Shown in pieces: positions 23,523 to 36,600 of a stretch of 64,000 nucleotides of DNA (the stretch's first letter is position 1; each line of letters starts with the position of its first letter). The DNA is taken from NCBI RefSeq assembly GCF_027580225.2, contig NC_073346.2:10876001-10940000 (forward strand). Reading direction: 5' to 3'. The notes below the pieces were generated by a model that worked only from the letters and a program-made list of their open reading frames with translations, made no database searches and was not told where the DNA came from. The position numbers and the translations under genes are program-made. This DNA is from Misgurnus anguillicaudatus. Lineage: Eukaryota > Chordata > Actinopteri > Cypriniformes > Cobitidae.

Positions 23523-23907
23523 TCCCAACTCACAGGACTGTCAACCCTGGTTGAGGGCGACATAAGCCCCAATTAACTTTAGGACCGAAAACAGGGCTCA
23601 CTTTGGTTCAAATACATCGCAAAGCCATGACTTCATGCCCATTTGTTCACGAGCTTGATCATTTGGCATTAGCAGAGATGAAGGCTCGACCCCACAAAGC
23701 TCACAATGGACCCACTGTTGGGCTCGTACAGTAGCCTGAATGGGCGGCCCAGTTAGAGCAGAATAAAGTCAAAGCATTTAGACAGAGCCACACACAAGCT
23801 CGTTTCAGTCTTCCCACTGGGAACATTTGGAGGGAAAAAAATGATCTGAGGGTAATCAGTATAGATAGAAAAATGAATTGGACTCAGTGTTCGTGAGAGG
23901 GGGTATT

Positions 23908-25075
23908 GAAGTTTGCAGTATTAAATGTTAAAGCGTCTGCCTTTTATGAGCTGTTTGAGTTTGAGATTTGTAATAAAAAGTGACAGATATTGTACTTGGA
24001 ATGAAATGTCACACACCAAATGTGTATTCAATGATTTGCGTGAATAGATTACACACAAAGTCAATGCAAAGACGCGAGCAGAGGCCAACAGAGGCCAACA
24101 GAGGCCAACAGACGCCAACAGACGCCAACAGACGGCAACAGACGGCAACAGACGCCAACAGACGGCAACAGACGGCAACAGACGCCAACAGACGCCAACA
24201 GACGCCAACAGACGCCAACAGACGCCAACAGACGCCAACAGACGCCAACAGACGCAAACAGACGCAAACAGACGCAAACAGACGCAAACAGACGCCAACA
24301 GACGCAAACAGACACAAACAGACACAAACAGACACACACAAACAGACACAAACAGACACAAACAGACACAAACTCGCGCGGGGGGAAATGATGCAAATTG
24401 GGCAGCCCAATTGCCGCAAAAATGCAAATGAAGTTTGCAGTATTAAATGTTTAAGCGTCTGCCTTTTATGAGATGTTTGAGTTTGAGATTTGTAATAAAA
24501 AGCGACAGATATTGTACTTGGAATGAAATGTCACACACCAAATGTGTATTCAATGATTTGCGTGAATAGATTACACACAAAGTCAATGCAAAGAACGACA
24601 ACAGACGCGAGCAGACGCAAACTCGCACGGGGGGATCCAAATGATGCAAACTGGGCAGCCTAATTGACGCAAAAATGCAATTGAAGTTTGCAGTATTAAA
24701 TGTTAAAGCGTCTGCCTTTTATTAGATTTTTGAGTTTGAGATTTGCAATAAAAAGCGACAGATATTGCACTTGGAATGAAATGTCACACTCCAAATGTGT
24801 ATTCAATGATTTGCGTGAATAGATTACACACAAAGTCAATGCAAAGACACGAACAGACACGAACAGGCGCGAACAGGCGCAAACAGGCGCAAACAGGCGC
24901 AAACAGGCGCAAACAGGCGGCGCAGGCGCAAGCAGCCGCAAGCAGCCGCAAGCAGCCGCAAGCAGCCGCAAGCAGCCGCAAGCAGCCGCAAACTCGCGCA
25001 AACTCGTGCGGGGTGATCCAAATGACGCAAATTGGGCAGCGCAATTGCCGCAAAACTGCGCTATTTGCCTCAAAT
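23908..25075. repeat. compound satellite: three ~165-bp blocks with 10-bp minisatellites
   Basis: A conserved block starting GAAGTTTGCAGTATTAAATG occurs at about 23908, 24430 and 24682. Each is followed by a variable decanucleotide array and then a tail (CAAACTCGCGCGGGGGG-type, TGATGCAAATTGGGCAGCC-type). Array 1 (24071-24372) is ~30 units of CAGACGCCAA or CAGACGCAAA. Array 2 is reduced to a few units. Array 3 (24846-25000) is CAGGCGCAAA then AGCAGCCGCA. Long open frames on both strands result from the array and are not genes. Confidence 0.88.
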
Positions 25076-25079
25076 GCAT

Positions 25080-26060
25080 CTTTGAGCAAGCTGAAAATAT
25101 TCAACTCAAGCGGAAAATTTGCACGACACAAAGTTAAATCCTGAGAGTAATCTGGAGCGAGGAACACAAATGCTTTGCGTTTGGTGTGTACGCAGCATAA
25201 GACTTTGCTTTCCCCGAGAGAGACGATTTTATCTCCATGCCGCTTAATTATTTAATCAAATCTGTGAAAATGTCTTTAATAATTAATGACCTTGTGGTAA
25301 ACCAGAGAAGAGGACAGAAGATTCTGGACATCTTTAATGAACAAAACAAGAAAATTGCATAAATAAAAATACCATTGTCACGATGACGTTTAATACGATG
25401 AAGGAGTTCAGATTTTGAGATCTCAAACAAAGAAAAAGAAAGTACTCTTAAACAATGAGAGGATTGTTTGGTTCAAAAAGGATTCCTCACAGAGAAAAAA
25501 AATCAACAACACTCACACTTTAAACCACCGCTTGAACAGCACAGATTATAAGAGGTTGATACTGTAAATCTCCACAAAGCCTTTGTTTCGATAACCTACT
25601 CATTCGATGACAACCAAAGCCCCGATCGGTGCCAAAGAAAACATTTCAATAGTGAACACATATCTCTTGAGTGTGTCAGCACATCACGAACACGCTTCAC
25701 ATCTGACACATTTTAAATCTTGGGGTTATGCACAGACATGCAGGCTCGGAAGAAGACGCACAGGTTTTGTTCTGGAGATGACAGCTCAATAGATGAGAAT
25801 GTAAGACTATAATATGCAAAGCATTAAATATTCATATGACCTATAAATATAGATGGTATAGAATATAAGAAATTAATGAGCCTGAATATATAAATTGTAA
25901 GTGTATAAGGGACAAGCAACCCCAAATAAGACATTATGTTTTATATTTATTATATTGTTATGCTTTACAAAAGGCAAGGTAAAAGAAACTTGAACATTTC
26001 GCAAGCAAATTAAAGCCAAATGTTTTTTGCCTGTGATTTATATTCAAATTAGATTTCGAA
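25080..26060. other. intron DNA, nothing identified
   Basis: Ends of an unassigned repeat may occur near 25170-25200 (TTTGGTGTGTACGCAGCATA). No gene seen. Confidence 0.4.
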
Positions 26061-26066
26061 ATTTAA

Positions 26067-26362
26067 AGGGACAGTCCACCCAAAACTGAAATTTCTGTCA
26101 TCATTTACTTACCTTCATGTTGTTACAAACCTGTATAAATATCTGGATACAAGCATTTTGAGCCGTGTATCCATTGAGCACCATTAACTTCAATAGTAGT
26201 ATTTTTTTTACTATGGAAGTCAATGGTGCTTCTGTTTCCTGCTTCATTACAAATATCTTCCTTTGTGTTTATCAAAACAAAAAATCTATACAGGTTTGTA
26301 ACACCAACGGTTTACAGTGAGTAAATGATGACATAATTTTCATTTTTGGGTGAACTATCCCT
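26067..26362. mobile_element. TTAA-target MITE (AGGGATAGTTCACCC family), copy 2
   Basis: Ends AGGGACAGTCCACCCAAAAC and TGGGTGAACTATCCCT with TTAA at 26063-26066 and 26363-26366. Confidence 0.87.
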
Positions 26363-26367
26363 TTAAT

Positions 26368-28040
26368 ATGGAGCGCTTTATTGATCGCGTCAAACCCGAA
26401 ACACGTTTTGTAGTGCTGAATTTCAAGTGCGACAAAACTGATACACCGGACTGCAATGGGACACTTATTTATAACCTGAAAGTGAAACAGGAGTCTAAGG
26501 CTGCTTAAGCACGTATATCTCAAAATCCAGAGGTCAGATTCCTGCATCTCTAACTGGCATGAACCATGTGTATAAACAAACCCCAGTGCATTATGGGTAA
26601 ATATACACACACAACGAACGCAGTTATCATTTAACAGATTCCAAGTTCATTCCAAGTTACAAAAAGTAATAAATAAATCAGCTTTTTAAGTCTAGTACTA
26701 TGACTAGGTCATAACGGCTGATCCCAGATCAGACACCACTCATGGTGTCATTACCGCGTATTCCCACAACTCATTGCTTGTGAGGCTTAACATAATCCTA
26801 CTTTAATAACCCCAGTGGGTGCTAAAAAGATTACGCTTTTATATAACTTTTAACACCGTATCATCAAAATGAAATGAGATGACGTGATTATTTGTCTAAT
26901 ATTAATGCTATAATGTTTATGGCGGACGGGCCACATGTATGTGCCACCATAAAAATTACCTCATTCCCAAACATCCAAATATGTTGTCATGGTGACGGCC
27001 CATCACCCCCAATCTGTTTTTCAAGCGCTGAATATAAAAGCAATCTTAGAGTTATCAAAGACATAAATGGCAGTCTCTTTCAATGCACAATTCTTAAAAA
27101 CAATTATGTCATCCCCTCCCCTCATCATTCAAACACAAAAATTACAGTCAAATCGTGAATACGGGCTGATATCTGAATAGAGGAAGTGGCCGATCATGGG
27201 AATTGTGTGATGTGGGTTCATGCTCTGACATGTATGTACGAGACATATCTGTGCATCTGTTGGTTTTGTCAAGCCTGTGGGAGTGTCAGTCATTAACCCA
27301 TCGAAGAAACGCCGATGGGGGAGATAACCGGGGAAGGGGGTGCATGTGTGTGTGCTGAATAAATCATCAAGCGCTCCTCCCTCGAACACATCAGTTGTGA
27401 GCTGATAACAAGCACAGAAGCCTCAAGATTCAATTAGACACGTTGCCAAGGGCTGCTGAGGAAATGAGCGATTTGGCCGTGGAAATATTAACCAGATGTG
27501 ACATCACCGAGCCATCAGCTGAGTTATAAAATCGAACAGGGTGTGATCCTGGCCGCGCACACACACACAATTTCCATTCGGTTGCTATGGAGACTGGTGC
27601 ATGCCTCTGAGATTCGATACCGCGAGGAGGTCGCTCCACCTTGCCGCTTTACCTCGCAGAAAATCGAGACTTTGTTTGTGGAGAAAGAGACGTGCCACAC
27701 AAAAAAAGTGATAAAGACAAAAGAGCTAATAGGAAATGAAACTGGAACATAATGGCCTGTATCTAGAGACTGTGTCTGATCCAACACGAGACTCCCAGTA
27801 TTCACATGTTTATAGGTAAACACCCAAAAACATTGTATAAATATAGTTTATAGTTTAACGTGGCCCTCAGAGAGCATCACACTGCTATTGTAGCTATATC
27901 AGTCACATCAGAGGTCAAAATCTGGCATCCCCACCCAAACACACACACCCATATACTGTACACACATACCAAAATTAACCTTGCCACACCTACTAAAAGA
28001 ATAGAAAAGATACTCAAGTTTTCTTTTGGTCTACTAGGGT
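26368..28040. other. intron DNA, no gene recognised
   Basis: No exon or element was delimited. Overlapping open frames at 27430-27820 on both strands have no family resemblance. Confidence 0.4.
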
Positions 28041-28041
28041 T

Positions 28042-28135
28042 GCTAAATTCTGGGAATTTTCAAAGCTTGAAACTTTCCATGGGAATATATGGGAATTAAT
28101 TGGAATATATGGGAATTCATGGGAATAAACTGGCA
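28042..28135. repeat. GGGAATATATGGGAATT-rich repeat fragment
   Basis: GAATTTTCAAAGCTTGAAAC and repeated TATGGGAATT words are typical of a teleost hAT-derived repeat end. Only one side is present. Confidence 0.5.
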
Positions 28136-28329
28136 ACCTGTGTCTTCACATACATTCACATTTAGTTGCATGTAGATTTGGCTTGAAATACATTTAATTG
28201 GTAGCTTAAAGTGATGCACCATTGGATAATGACATGGACTGCGGCCAACAACCATACCAATGTGAAGAAGACCACCTGAGTTTACACTGCAGACCTGTTT
28301 CACACGCTTACATCAGTCAGAAAAGACCC

Positions 28330-28333
<4 letters not shown>

Positions 28334-28371
<38 letters not shown>
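28334..28371. repeat. (GA)n microsatellite
   Basis: About 19 uninterrupted GA dinucleotides. Confidence 0.97.
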
Positions 28372-28373
<2 letters not shown>

Positions 28374-28984
28374 CTGCAGGCAGTGATGAATGAAAGTGCT
28401 TTATAGGTGACTATATTTAGGATTGTGTGGAGATCAAGACTGAGGGTACTTTAAACGAAGCCCTTTTACCATAGTAAACCCTACTCTGTTTCCTTATCTC
28501 TTCTTTCTTTCTCACATTCCCGGACACTGAAAATATGCCCATTTCCCATCCCATGTACGGTCGGGCGGTCATTATTGCAAAAGATCCCGCAAGATAAAGA
28601 CCAGCTGGATCTCGATTACATGGCTCCTTACGATAGACACTGATATGAAATATTGATTTGAGTTCACGTTACGTTTATTATGTCACGAGTAAGAAACTGC
28701 AAAATGATACTAGAGAAACTACCACAGCTATGTAGAAAATTGTTTGCATAGAGTAATACGCAATCATAGTGTTAAAAATATTTGATTTCTTTTGCTCAAT
28801 TGGCATTCTGCAATCATACCACAACTGACCAATCAAAATCAAGTATTCCAGAGATCCACATACATACAAACAAGCTAAACTACAATGAAAACTACAATGG
28901 ATATCCCAATGTGCAACCACAATATACACAATGTTAAAATGGACTATCAGTAATTGACTTTCGTCAGTGTCTCAACTTCTCTTA

Positions 28985-30220
28985 CTGTACGTACACACTG
29001 CCGCAGTGCTAAGCTTCCAAAGAAGCTCAGGCTGTGCGGTCAAGGACGCTTGTCAAAAAGTACGGTAAGCTTGTTGACGCTTTGGCCGCTCTGAAGGCTG
29101 TGTCACTATGAAATGGTAACGGAAAAAAACCAATACATTGAAATTATAAACCTTTTACAGTATTTTTATAATCATTTTGGTCACATTTGGTCTGGAAAAA
29201 ATAATAATTAGCTATTATTATTATTACTACTATTATTACTTTATTGCATCTGAGCAATTGGTTAAAGGTGCAGTGTGTAATTTTTAGAAGGATCTTTTGA
29301 CAGAATGCAAAATAATATACAAAACTATATTATCAGGGGTGTTTAAAGACCTTTCATAATGAACTGTTATGTGTTTAATACCTTAGAACGAGACCTATTT
29401 ATCTACATACACAGAGGGTCCCCTTACATGGAAGTCACCATTTTGTGATGCCATTTTTCTACAAAAGCCCTTAAAGGACAATTTTTTACTAAGTTGTCTC
29501 AGACGATGACATGTTTGTCCGGTGGCAGCTACTGTAGCTTCTCTATGTGTTTCAAAAGCGAGGGGTGAGCCTTGCACTAAGCCGTTGGTTGCAATTCGCA
29601 ACCTCACCACAAGATGCCGCTAAATTTTACAGAGTGCACCTTTAAATCTGTGTTACGGTGAAATCATGAATCACGAATCAACTACGATAACTACCTATTC
29701 TTCCAGCGATGTGACTATATGGATTCGTACATCATGATATCGATGCTTAAACGATACACTGTGCAGTCCTACTGGTAAGACACAGACACGTTTGAGTATC
29801 AAAAATATCAGTAAAATATTATAAATCATCAGCACGCACTTCACAAACTCACCGGGGACACCAACTATACCAGCTATTTTGACTCGTTCTTTTGTAACTG
29901 GTCCCTATATGAAAATAAAGTCATGTCATACATGATAGGAAACCCAGCAACAGCGATTATCATTTACTTGGAACTAATGTTTTGGTAGGATCGAAAATTT
30001 ACATTGTATGTTTCTCCGGAATCAGCCAGCGAAGAACGTCTAGGCTATTTTCCGATTGGTTGCTGGCGGTTTGCCGCTGCTTGCCAATGAACCGCGTCAT
30101 AGCTCATTACCATAAAGTTGATCTTCCTTCAACCTTCTGATTGACACTCTGGTCACTCAAGACGCCCAAAACGTGACGTCGATGTTAAGGCTCATTGTCT
30201 GCGGCGGTGTGTACGTACAG
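28985..30220. mobile_element. PIF/Harbinger-like non-autonomous element with MITE inside
   Basis: Ends CTGTACGTACACACTGCCGC and GCGGCGGTGTGTACGTACAG, flanked by TTA on both sides (28982-28984, 30221-30223). A 3-bp TTA duplication is typical of PIF/Harbinger. A hAT-end-like phrase ACACTGTGCAGTCCTACT near 29755-29772 suggests further decay. No transposase. Confidence 0.72.
29266..29641. mobile_element. TTAA-target MITE (AGGTGCAGTGTGTAATTTT family)
   Basis: Ends AGGTGCAGTGTGTAATTTTT and AAATTTTACAGAGTGCACCT with TTAA at 29262-29265 and 29642-29645. Placed inside the Harbinger-like element 28985-30220. Confidence 0.87.
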
Positions 30221-30309
30221 TTACACTACATCCAATGATAAGACGCATCAAATATTAAAAGAAACGGGCACTGAAAAGAACCAGGATATAGAAAGATATG
30301 TTTTCTTAA

Positions 30310-30541
30310 AGGGATAGTTTGCCCAAAAATGAAAATTCATAATTTTTTCATTCATCATCAAAGAAAGATATTTTGAAGAATGTTTGTAACCAAGCAGATC
30401 TGGGTCACCATTCACTTCCATACTTACAAACTATGGTTTTTCAAAATATCTTGTATACATTTATTAAGATATATAAAGTCTAAAACAACTTGAGGGGGAG
30501 TAAATAATAACTAAATATTCTTTTTTCGGTGAAGTATCCCT
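30310..30541. mobile_element. TTAA-target MITE (AGGGATAGTTCACCC family), copy 3
   Basis: Ends AGGGATAGTTTGCCCAAAAA and GTGAAGTATCCCT with TTAA at 30306-30309 and 30542-30545; internally shortened. It lies 59 bp from the mtss1 exon 3 donor. Confidence 0.85.
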
Positions 30542-30600
30542 TTAAGCTTATCTTAGCTCCTCCCACCTCGGCCCTTTCTGTGTCTCCTCCATCTGCTTAC

Positions 30601-30674
30601 CTCGTGTGCTGGTGGCCAGGTCAGCCACTTTCTGAAAGGCGTCCAGGAACGCTGCGACAGCAACCACAGTCGTC
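30601..30674 (-). CDS. mtss1: mtss1 exon 3
   Basis: This 74-bp exon completes Arg (AG|G) and encodes TTVVAVAAFLDAFQKVADLA then TSTR, ending with one base of a Gly codon at donor GTAAGC. The acceptor is TTTTTTAG. A TTAA-type MITE lies 59 bp downstream in intron 3. Confidence 0.94.
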
Positions 30675-33600
30675 CTAAAAAAGAAAATAAATCACACACA
30701 CCTGGTCAACAATTGGCCCTTATCTACAAAACAACAAAATGCATGTGCACCACAGGCAACTGGTTAACTTCAGTTGGATGATTTTATCAAAAGTTATTTC
30801 ACTGATGGAGTTGAACGGATGTTGATGGGGGTTAGGTTCGTTGCTTTCTAAAAAGACATTTGCTTGTGTGCCTATTGCCAGATCTCTGTTTGTCTGCCAG
30901 CCTCATACAGACTCAAAGACCCATATCTTACACCGATAACAACCGTGGCGCGACCAGGAATGCGACGCAATTCCAGAGGCTGAATGGAAAACGAGACGGA
31001 GTGAAAAAGGAAAGTCAGCGCTTGCTTTGGCACTACAAGAATTCCCCGACCACGCGCGGAACGCCTGACACGAGCAGACAACTGTGAAATCTGATCGCGT
31101 GTTTCCACGGCAGCATGCAAAGGTTTGACTGGGATGTCATGTGACAGACCTCATAAACGGCCGTACACAAGCGTAACCGCGTGGAGAAGAATCCAGGGAT
31201 CGGATCTGGTTTTAGAAACCGTGACGCAAATGGCAAAACAGATACTGGGCGGGGAACGCCGCAGGCAGCCTATGCTAGTCGTAGGCGATATGATGTTTTG
31301 ATAATTAGTTATAACCCGACGATAGTATCAAAGAGAAGCGTGTCAGGGAGGAGCTATACAGGACGTAACCTGCATCATTCAAAACACTGTTTGTCTTACG
31401 CAATAACAAACTATTTTGAACTCGAGCAACTTTCTTACTTCCATAGAATGCAGAATAAGATATGAAGCAATCTTTTCTCAAACATTATCCAAAGCAAATT
31501 GCAGTGCATTCAAAGTGTGCTTCCTGGGAATAAATCCCTTGACCTTTGTACTGCAAACACAATGCTCTACTTATTGAGCTAGCTATAGGAACCATACATT
31601 GGCTCATTAAAACAAGAATGGCATTCGTTCTTGTGCAAGCAAATTTGACTTTCCTGCTAGGTTAAATAACAGGAACAAGTAAAACATTACAGTTTCAGTT
31701 TTAGGTTGATTATTAATTTAATAATTTACTTTAATGGTGTTATTTCGATTTTCTATACTTTTTTGAATGTTTTTTGTGGAATTACTCTGAAAAGACCATA
31801 TACAGCTTAGGCTGGTTTTAGCTAGTTATGCTGATGTAGTAGGCTGGTTTTAGACAGGTTTGGACACTTTTTAGCAGGGCTGCAACTAACAATTATTTTC
31901 ATAATCGATTAATTGGGTGATTATTGTTCCTGATAATTCGACTAATCTGATAAAAACATAAATATTCACTCAATTCGATTTTTTTTAATAAGTCACTAAA
32001 TTAGGGTATTCACATGTAGATTACTTTTAAAAGTGCAAAAGCCACACACTACTACAGTTTTACTAATACAATCTTTTTATTTTTGATATTTTAGACCTCA
32101 AATAAAACGTTTTTGCAGCTTTTAAATAGTAAAATATCTTTACATTTCAAAACGAATTGAGTCTTCGGGGATGTGCTGATGAGGAAATTTTGCGACAGGT
32201 AAATAAACACATTTTAATGTTCAACTTTAGGCCTTGATGAGAATTAACAATTTTCATTATTAACAAAATAAATAAGCCATTATGATATGAAAGACTGAAA
32301 AATCGACCTAAGACCAGCATAAGTTGGTACCTGGTTTTAGCTGGTTTAAGGTGGCAGGAGCTGGTTTAATCTGGTCCTCCCAGGCTGGCAAAGCTGGTCA
32401 AGCTGGTGAATCAGCTGGTCTTCCAGCCTGACCAGCTAAATCCAGCTAGACCAGCTTAAAAAGTAACAAAAACACAGCTAGACCAGCTTCCTACACCAGC
32501 AAAACCAGCAAAAAACTAACCAGGAAACCAGCTAAAACCAGCTTATGTTGGTCTTAGCAGGATTTTTCAGTAGGGATATACATGCATTGTTAATTTAAAA
32601 ATAAAATAATTGTTTTCCCCTTTACCTTAAAACAGATGCTTAGTTTGTGGTTTAATACTCTTTTTTTATGAAAAGCCAACAACAATTAAACAAACACAAA
32701 CTCACTTATATTAAAGGTCAAAATTAATCATTTATAAACCAGCATTATTTTGTGCTTTTGCTTCCATCATTGTCCTGTTAGGGTTACCAGATCAATGTAA
32801 CAAAACCAGCCCAATGGCCATTCAAAATTACTCCAAAAGCATCCCAATGACTATTCACAGCCCAAATACCAACAACTCATGAACCCAATCCTTCCATCTT
32901 TAACCCAAAGAAAAACATCAACCTGCAGAAACAGTTTAAAAGTTGTCCAATTCAGAACTCCCCCAAAAGGCAGAGGACCTGGCAACGCTGCGGTCTGGGT
33001 AACACTGCCTTGCTTTTAAACAAGATGGTTGCGTGGTCAGAAGAAGAAGCGGCTGATAAACGTGCAGCACATGTTGTATAAAGAAACTGCACCTAGTTAT
33101 AAGTGCACAGTTCGTGCTGTATAAAGCAGATGAGTGTCCGTGCTGTCCGACGGGTGGTACGGGAGCATCGATAATGCTAATCAAACAACTATTCGATAAT
33201 TAATTTGTTGCAGCCCTACTTTTTAGCTGGTCTTAGCTGATCAGTCTGGGATGAGTGGTTAGCTGGTCTTAGCTGGTTAAAGATATAAGTAGCTGGTTTA
33301 AACTGGTCCTCCCAGCCTGGCAAAGATGGTTAAGCTGGTCTTCCAGCCTGGTCAAGCTAGTGGGTTAGCTGGTTTTAGCTGGTGGGTGGATCAGCTGGTC
33401 TCCCGGACTGACCAGCTAAAAAAATTGGCCAAATCCCTCTAAAACCAGCCTTAACTATCTAAAACCAGGCTGGAAGACCAGCTTAAACCAGCTACTCCCA
33501 GCTAGGCTTTTCAGTAGGGTTATTGCTTGTTGTGGAGTTTGTTATTGTTCAATTTAACTTTCGTCTTTATCTAAACTGAAAGCCATTTCCAATCATCTCA

Positions 33601-36600
33601 GGCATTCAGAGGAGTTGCTGCGAGCGAGATGCTGTTGGGTTTTGTTTTATGAGAACATCCCAGACCTCACACTTACAAAAACACCATCCATCACAATGAC
33701 CAAAAGAAGCAATAACCGAACACATTCCTTCATATTACTAAACAACAATGAAAACTAAACTCTCTCATAATTCGAGTGCATGCTGGAGAAAACAACGCAG
33801 TAACTAGGAGAAATTAAACATTAGCTATTTAATTACCTTATAGGTCCAAAAGTAAACTGAACCACGCAATCTGCTCAAGGGCATCGGGTTCGACAACTAA
33901 ACATGTCGAAAGTTAAAGCGGCTATAAAATCTGGAAAAATATGGAGAGAAAGACGCAGCTGCTTTACCAATCAGAAACGAAAAACCTCCATGGACGTCTC
34001 GTGATGCCTGGCATCATGTGCGTACTGGAGTTTCTGAACCGTCGGTGTGGTCAGATCAGACAGGAAAAGAGATGATTTTAGCCACAAAATATACGGACGG
34101 CCCAAAAAACTGTAATTTTGGAGCACGGCGTCTTTGGCCTCTTTGAAAGAGATTGATTATAGACTTGGATTTCATTAGGTACTTCCCAAAAGACATCTTC
34201 AGTGCCCTTCCATTACTGTACCGGGACTGATCACAGAACAGCATCTAATGCCTGAGATGAACCTTAACCATTAGCTTTTAAAGGCGAAGCACACCAATTA
34301 TTCACCAAACAGAGATGTTTACCTGAGAGTACCTGGACTTTAAAAACTGGTTTTAAGTTAAAAGCAACGCTTTCATATGTGTGCCTTTATTAAGATGATG
34401 TCACTGTGCACTACTTCAATCCCACACTTGTTATTCGTTAAACTTGTCAAACTGGCTCTTTAAAAGCAGACGGTATCAAATTTCAAAACACTTTCTGTCT
34501 TTATGATCACGTTGCAGACTGTTTAAAGATAACAAAGGTTACGTACAATATGCTACAGTCCACATAAACCACCAGTCTGTACGTGCATAATGTTGCTCTT
34601 GACCTTTCTATTGCCTGGCCTGACCAAACAGACGTGTTGTTTGCAGATGCAATTTCAACGTATGACCAACAGACTGTGTAAACAGAGTGGCTGAGGTGCT
34701 GAATGGCTATATGACTCATCAACAAATGAGGAAGCAAAGTGAAACCATCAAAGCCTACTATTGGATATCACGTTGAAATTTTAGCATGTTGAGTATAACA
34801 AGAACCGAGTGGATATTTAGCCAAGACACATCAGAGGTTCTCATTGTGTTTGTTACAGTTAAGATTAAAGATTTTTCATGGCATGATGGAAACTCTCGAT
34901 CCACCAGCACACATGAAGGAAACCAATGCTGGCCATCTGCATTACTCTCTCTGTGGTGTTATTTTATGAGGCTTAAACCGCAGCACCCTTTCAATTCCAG
35001 AGAACTAATTTAGCTATGCTAACCCTTAAGTGGACGTATCATGTCATGTTATATAAATGAACACTGGCTTGTTACTTTCCAAGCATTTTCATTCTTTTTT
35101 AACATTGCAATGATAATAATTATTTATTAATAATTGCTCCCATTATATTTCACAAAATCTTGCAATCACAACTGTTTCCGAAAACCTTTGTTTTTAAGTG
35201 CGGATTTACAAAAAGTAACGATTGTAATAAAACTGGAAAAGGTTTCGATCAATTTTACTAGTTGTCGAATGATCTCCGTTTACATGACTAAACTCCATTC
35301 TCCATCTAAAAACATCGTATTTTGCCTGTCACGCCAGTAGATGGCGATGTTACTTCGTAAAGAAACACTACACACCGCGCACAGACTCATTCTCATAAAT
35401 ACAAATAATTAAGATGCCAAAAGCATCATGGAAGTTTGGTTGGATAGACAAGGAGGTAGGTTTATTTCTACAAGTAACACTGGACTATAAAGTGACGCAT
35501 TTTTGTAAACTTTGTTGGAGAAGCGTTAAACTCATCATCTTGAGTAGCACAAACACAGTCCTGTAGGACAGTGGTTCTCAAACTTCTCGGCGTGAACCCC
35601 ATTGTGTATGGTGCATCTCTTCACGGTGCCCCCAAAGAAATTTATGACATAAAACAAAACATATTAAATGATACAATGTAGTGGTGTTCATTAATAGCCT
35701 TATTTTTCTGAGGTTTAATTACACAAAAGTTAAATAAAATAATAAAATTATACAATTTAAAATAAAATAAATAAAAATGTTTATTTAAAATAAAATTTTA
35801 ATTAAATTTCATAAATCTGGGGCCTCCCTGGCACCATCACATGCCATTGTTGTTAAGGTCATGCACTCGTGCATGCTAGAGATGCACCAAGACTGGCTGA
35901 TTTTACGCATGACCGACCCAGACCGGAACCAACATTCTCACGACATTCCGATTCTGAGCCGGTCCATTTGTTGCCAGTGCCGCAAGCAATAACCCCGCAG
36001 CCACTCGCTGTAATTATAGCCCCCTGACCGCAGCATTCATTTAATTCCCTAGCCAAAAAACGTGATCCTTTTGACATAAAAGACGGCGATCTGAACCTCC
36101 CCCACAAATCGCGCCCGTAATTAATATTTTACAAATGCTTCCGTTTCAGCTTGTACAGAAATAAATCTAAATAGTCTTGGGGTTTAGACCCCCAGTCCGC
36201 CTGTTCCTTTGTTGAAAATAAAAAAAATTATGAAATAAAAGTTTGTACATGCTGTCAATTATAGTTCTTAAAAAGAAAATCGTTATCGGCACGTCACACC
36301 TACAGAAAAATCAGATATCGGAACCGGTTAATAAAGTTGCAATCGGTGCATGCCTATAAACTGAACATGTAATACACATGCGCATGATGTAATAGCTTTT
36401 TTGTAAAAGCGGTGTTGTCTTAAAAAACTTGCACTTTAAACCCTGTTTTCAAAAGGACCAAAACGCCAAAATCTATAAAAAGATTTACATTTTTAGTTGA
36501 ACAAGTTATCATGTAAACATGGCCTACGTTCAACACAATCAGTAGATGATCAAAAACAGCTACATGTTGCACACCCGGTTCTCACATCTGCATTAAGCTG

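Larger units (their letters stand above)
31795..33522. mobile_element. CTGGTTTTAGCTGG palindromic MITE, split by the hAT
   Basis: The left fragment (31795-31874) starts CTGAAAAGACCA and the right fragment (33219-33522) ends GGCTTTTCAGTAGG. Both are built from AGCTGGT / ACCAGCT repeats. The hAT target duplication marks the break, so this MITE was in place first. Confidence 0.75.

Noticed and set aside
23971..25010. CRISPR-like alternation of repeat and spacer
   Set aside because: Blocks are 165 bp with internal 10-bp arrays, not 25-40-bp repeats with unique spacers, and the DNA is eukaryotic.
23921..25167. Open frames of 110-168 codons with repeated Val-Cys-Leu-Arg or Thr-Asp-Ala-Asn units
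   Set aside because: Direct translation of the 10-bp minisatellite (10 and 3 are coprime, so all frames cycle through the same words); no gene features.
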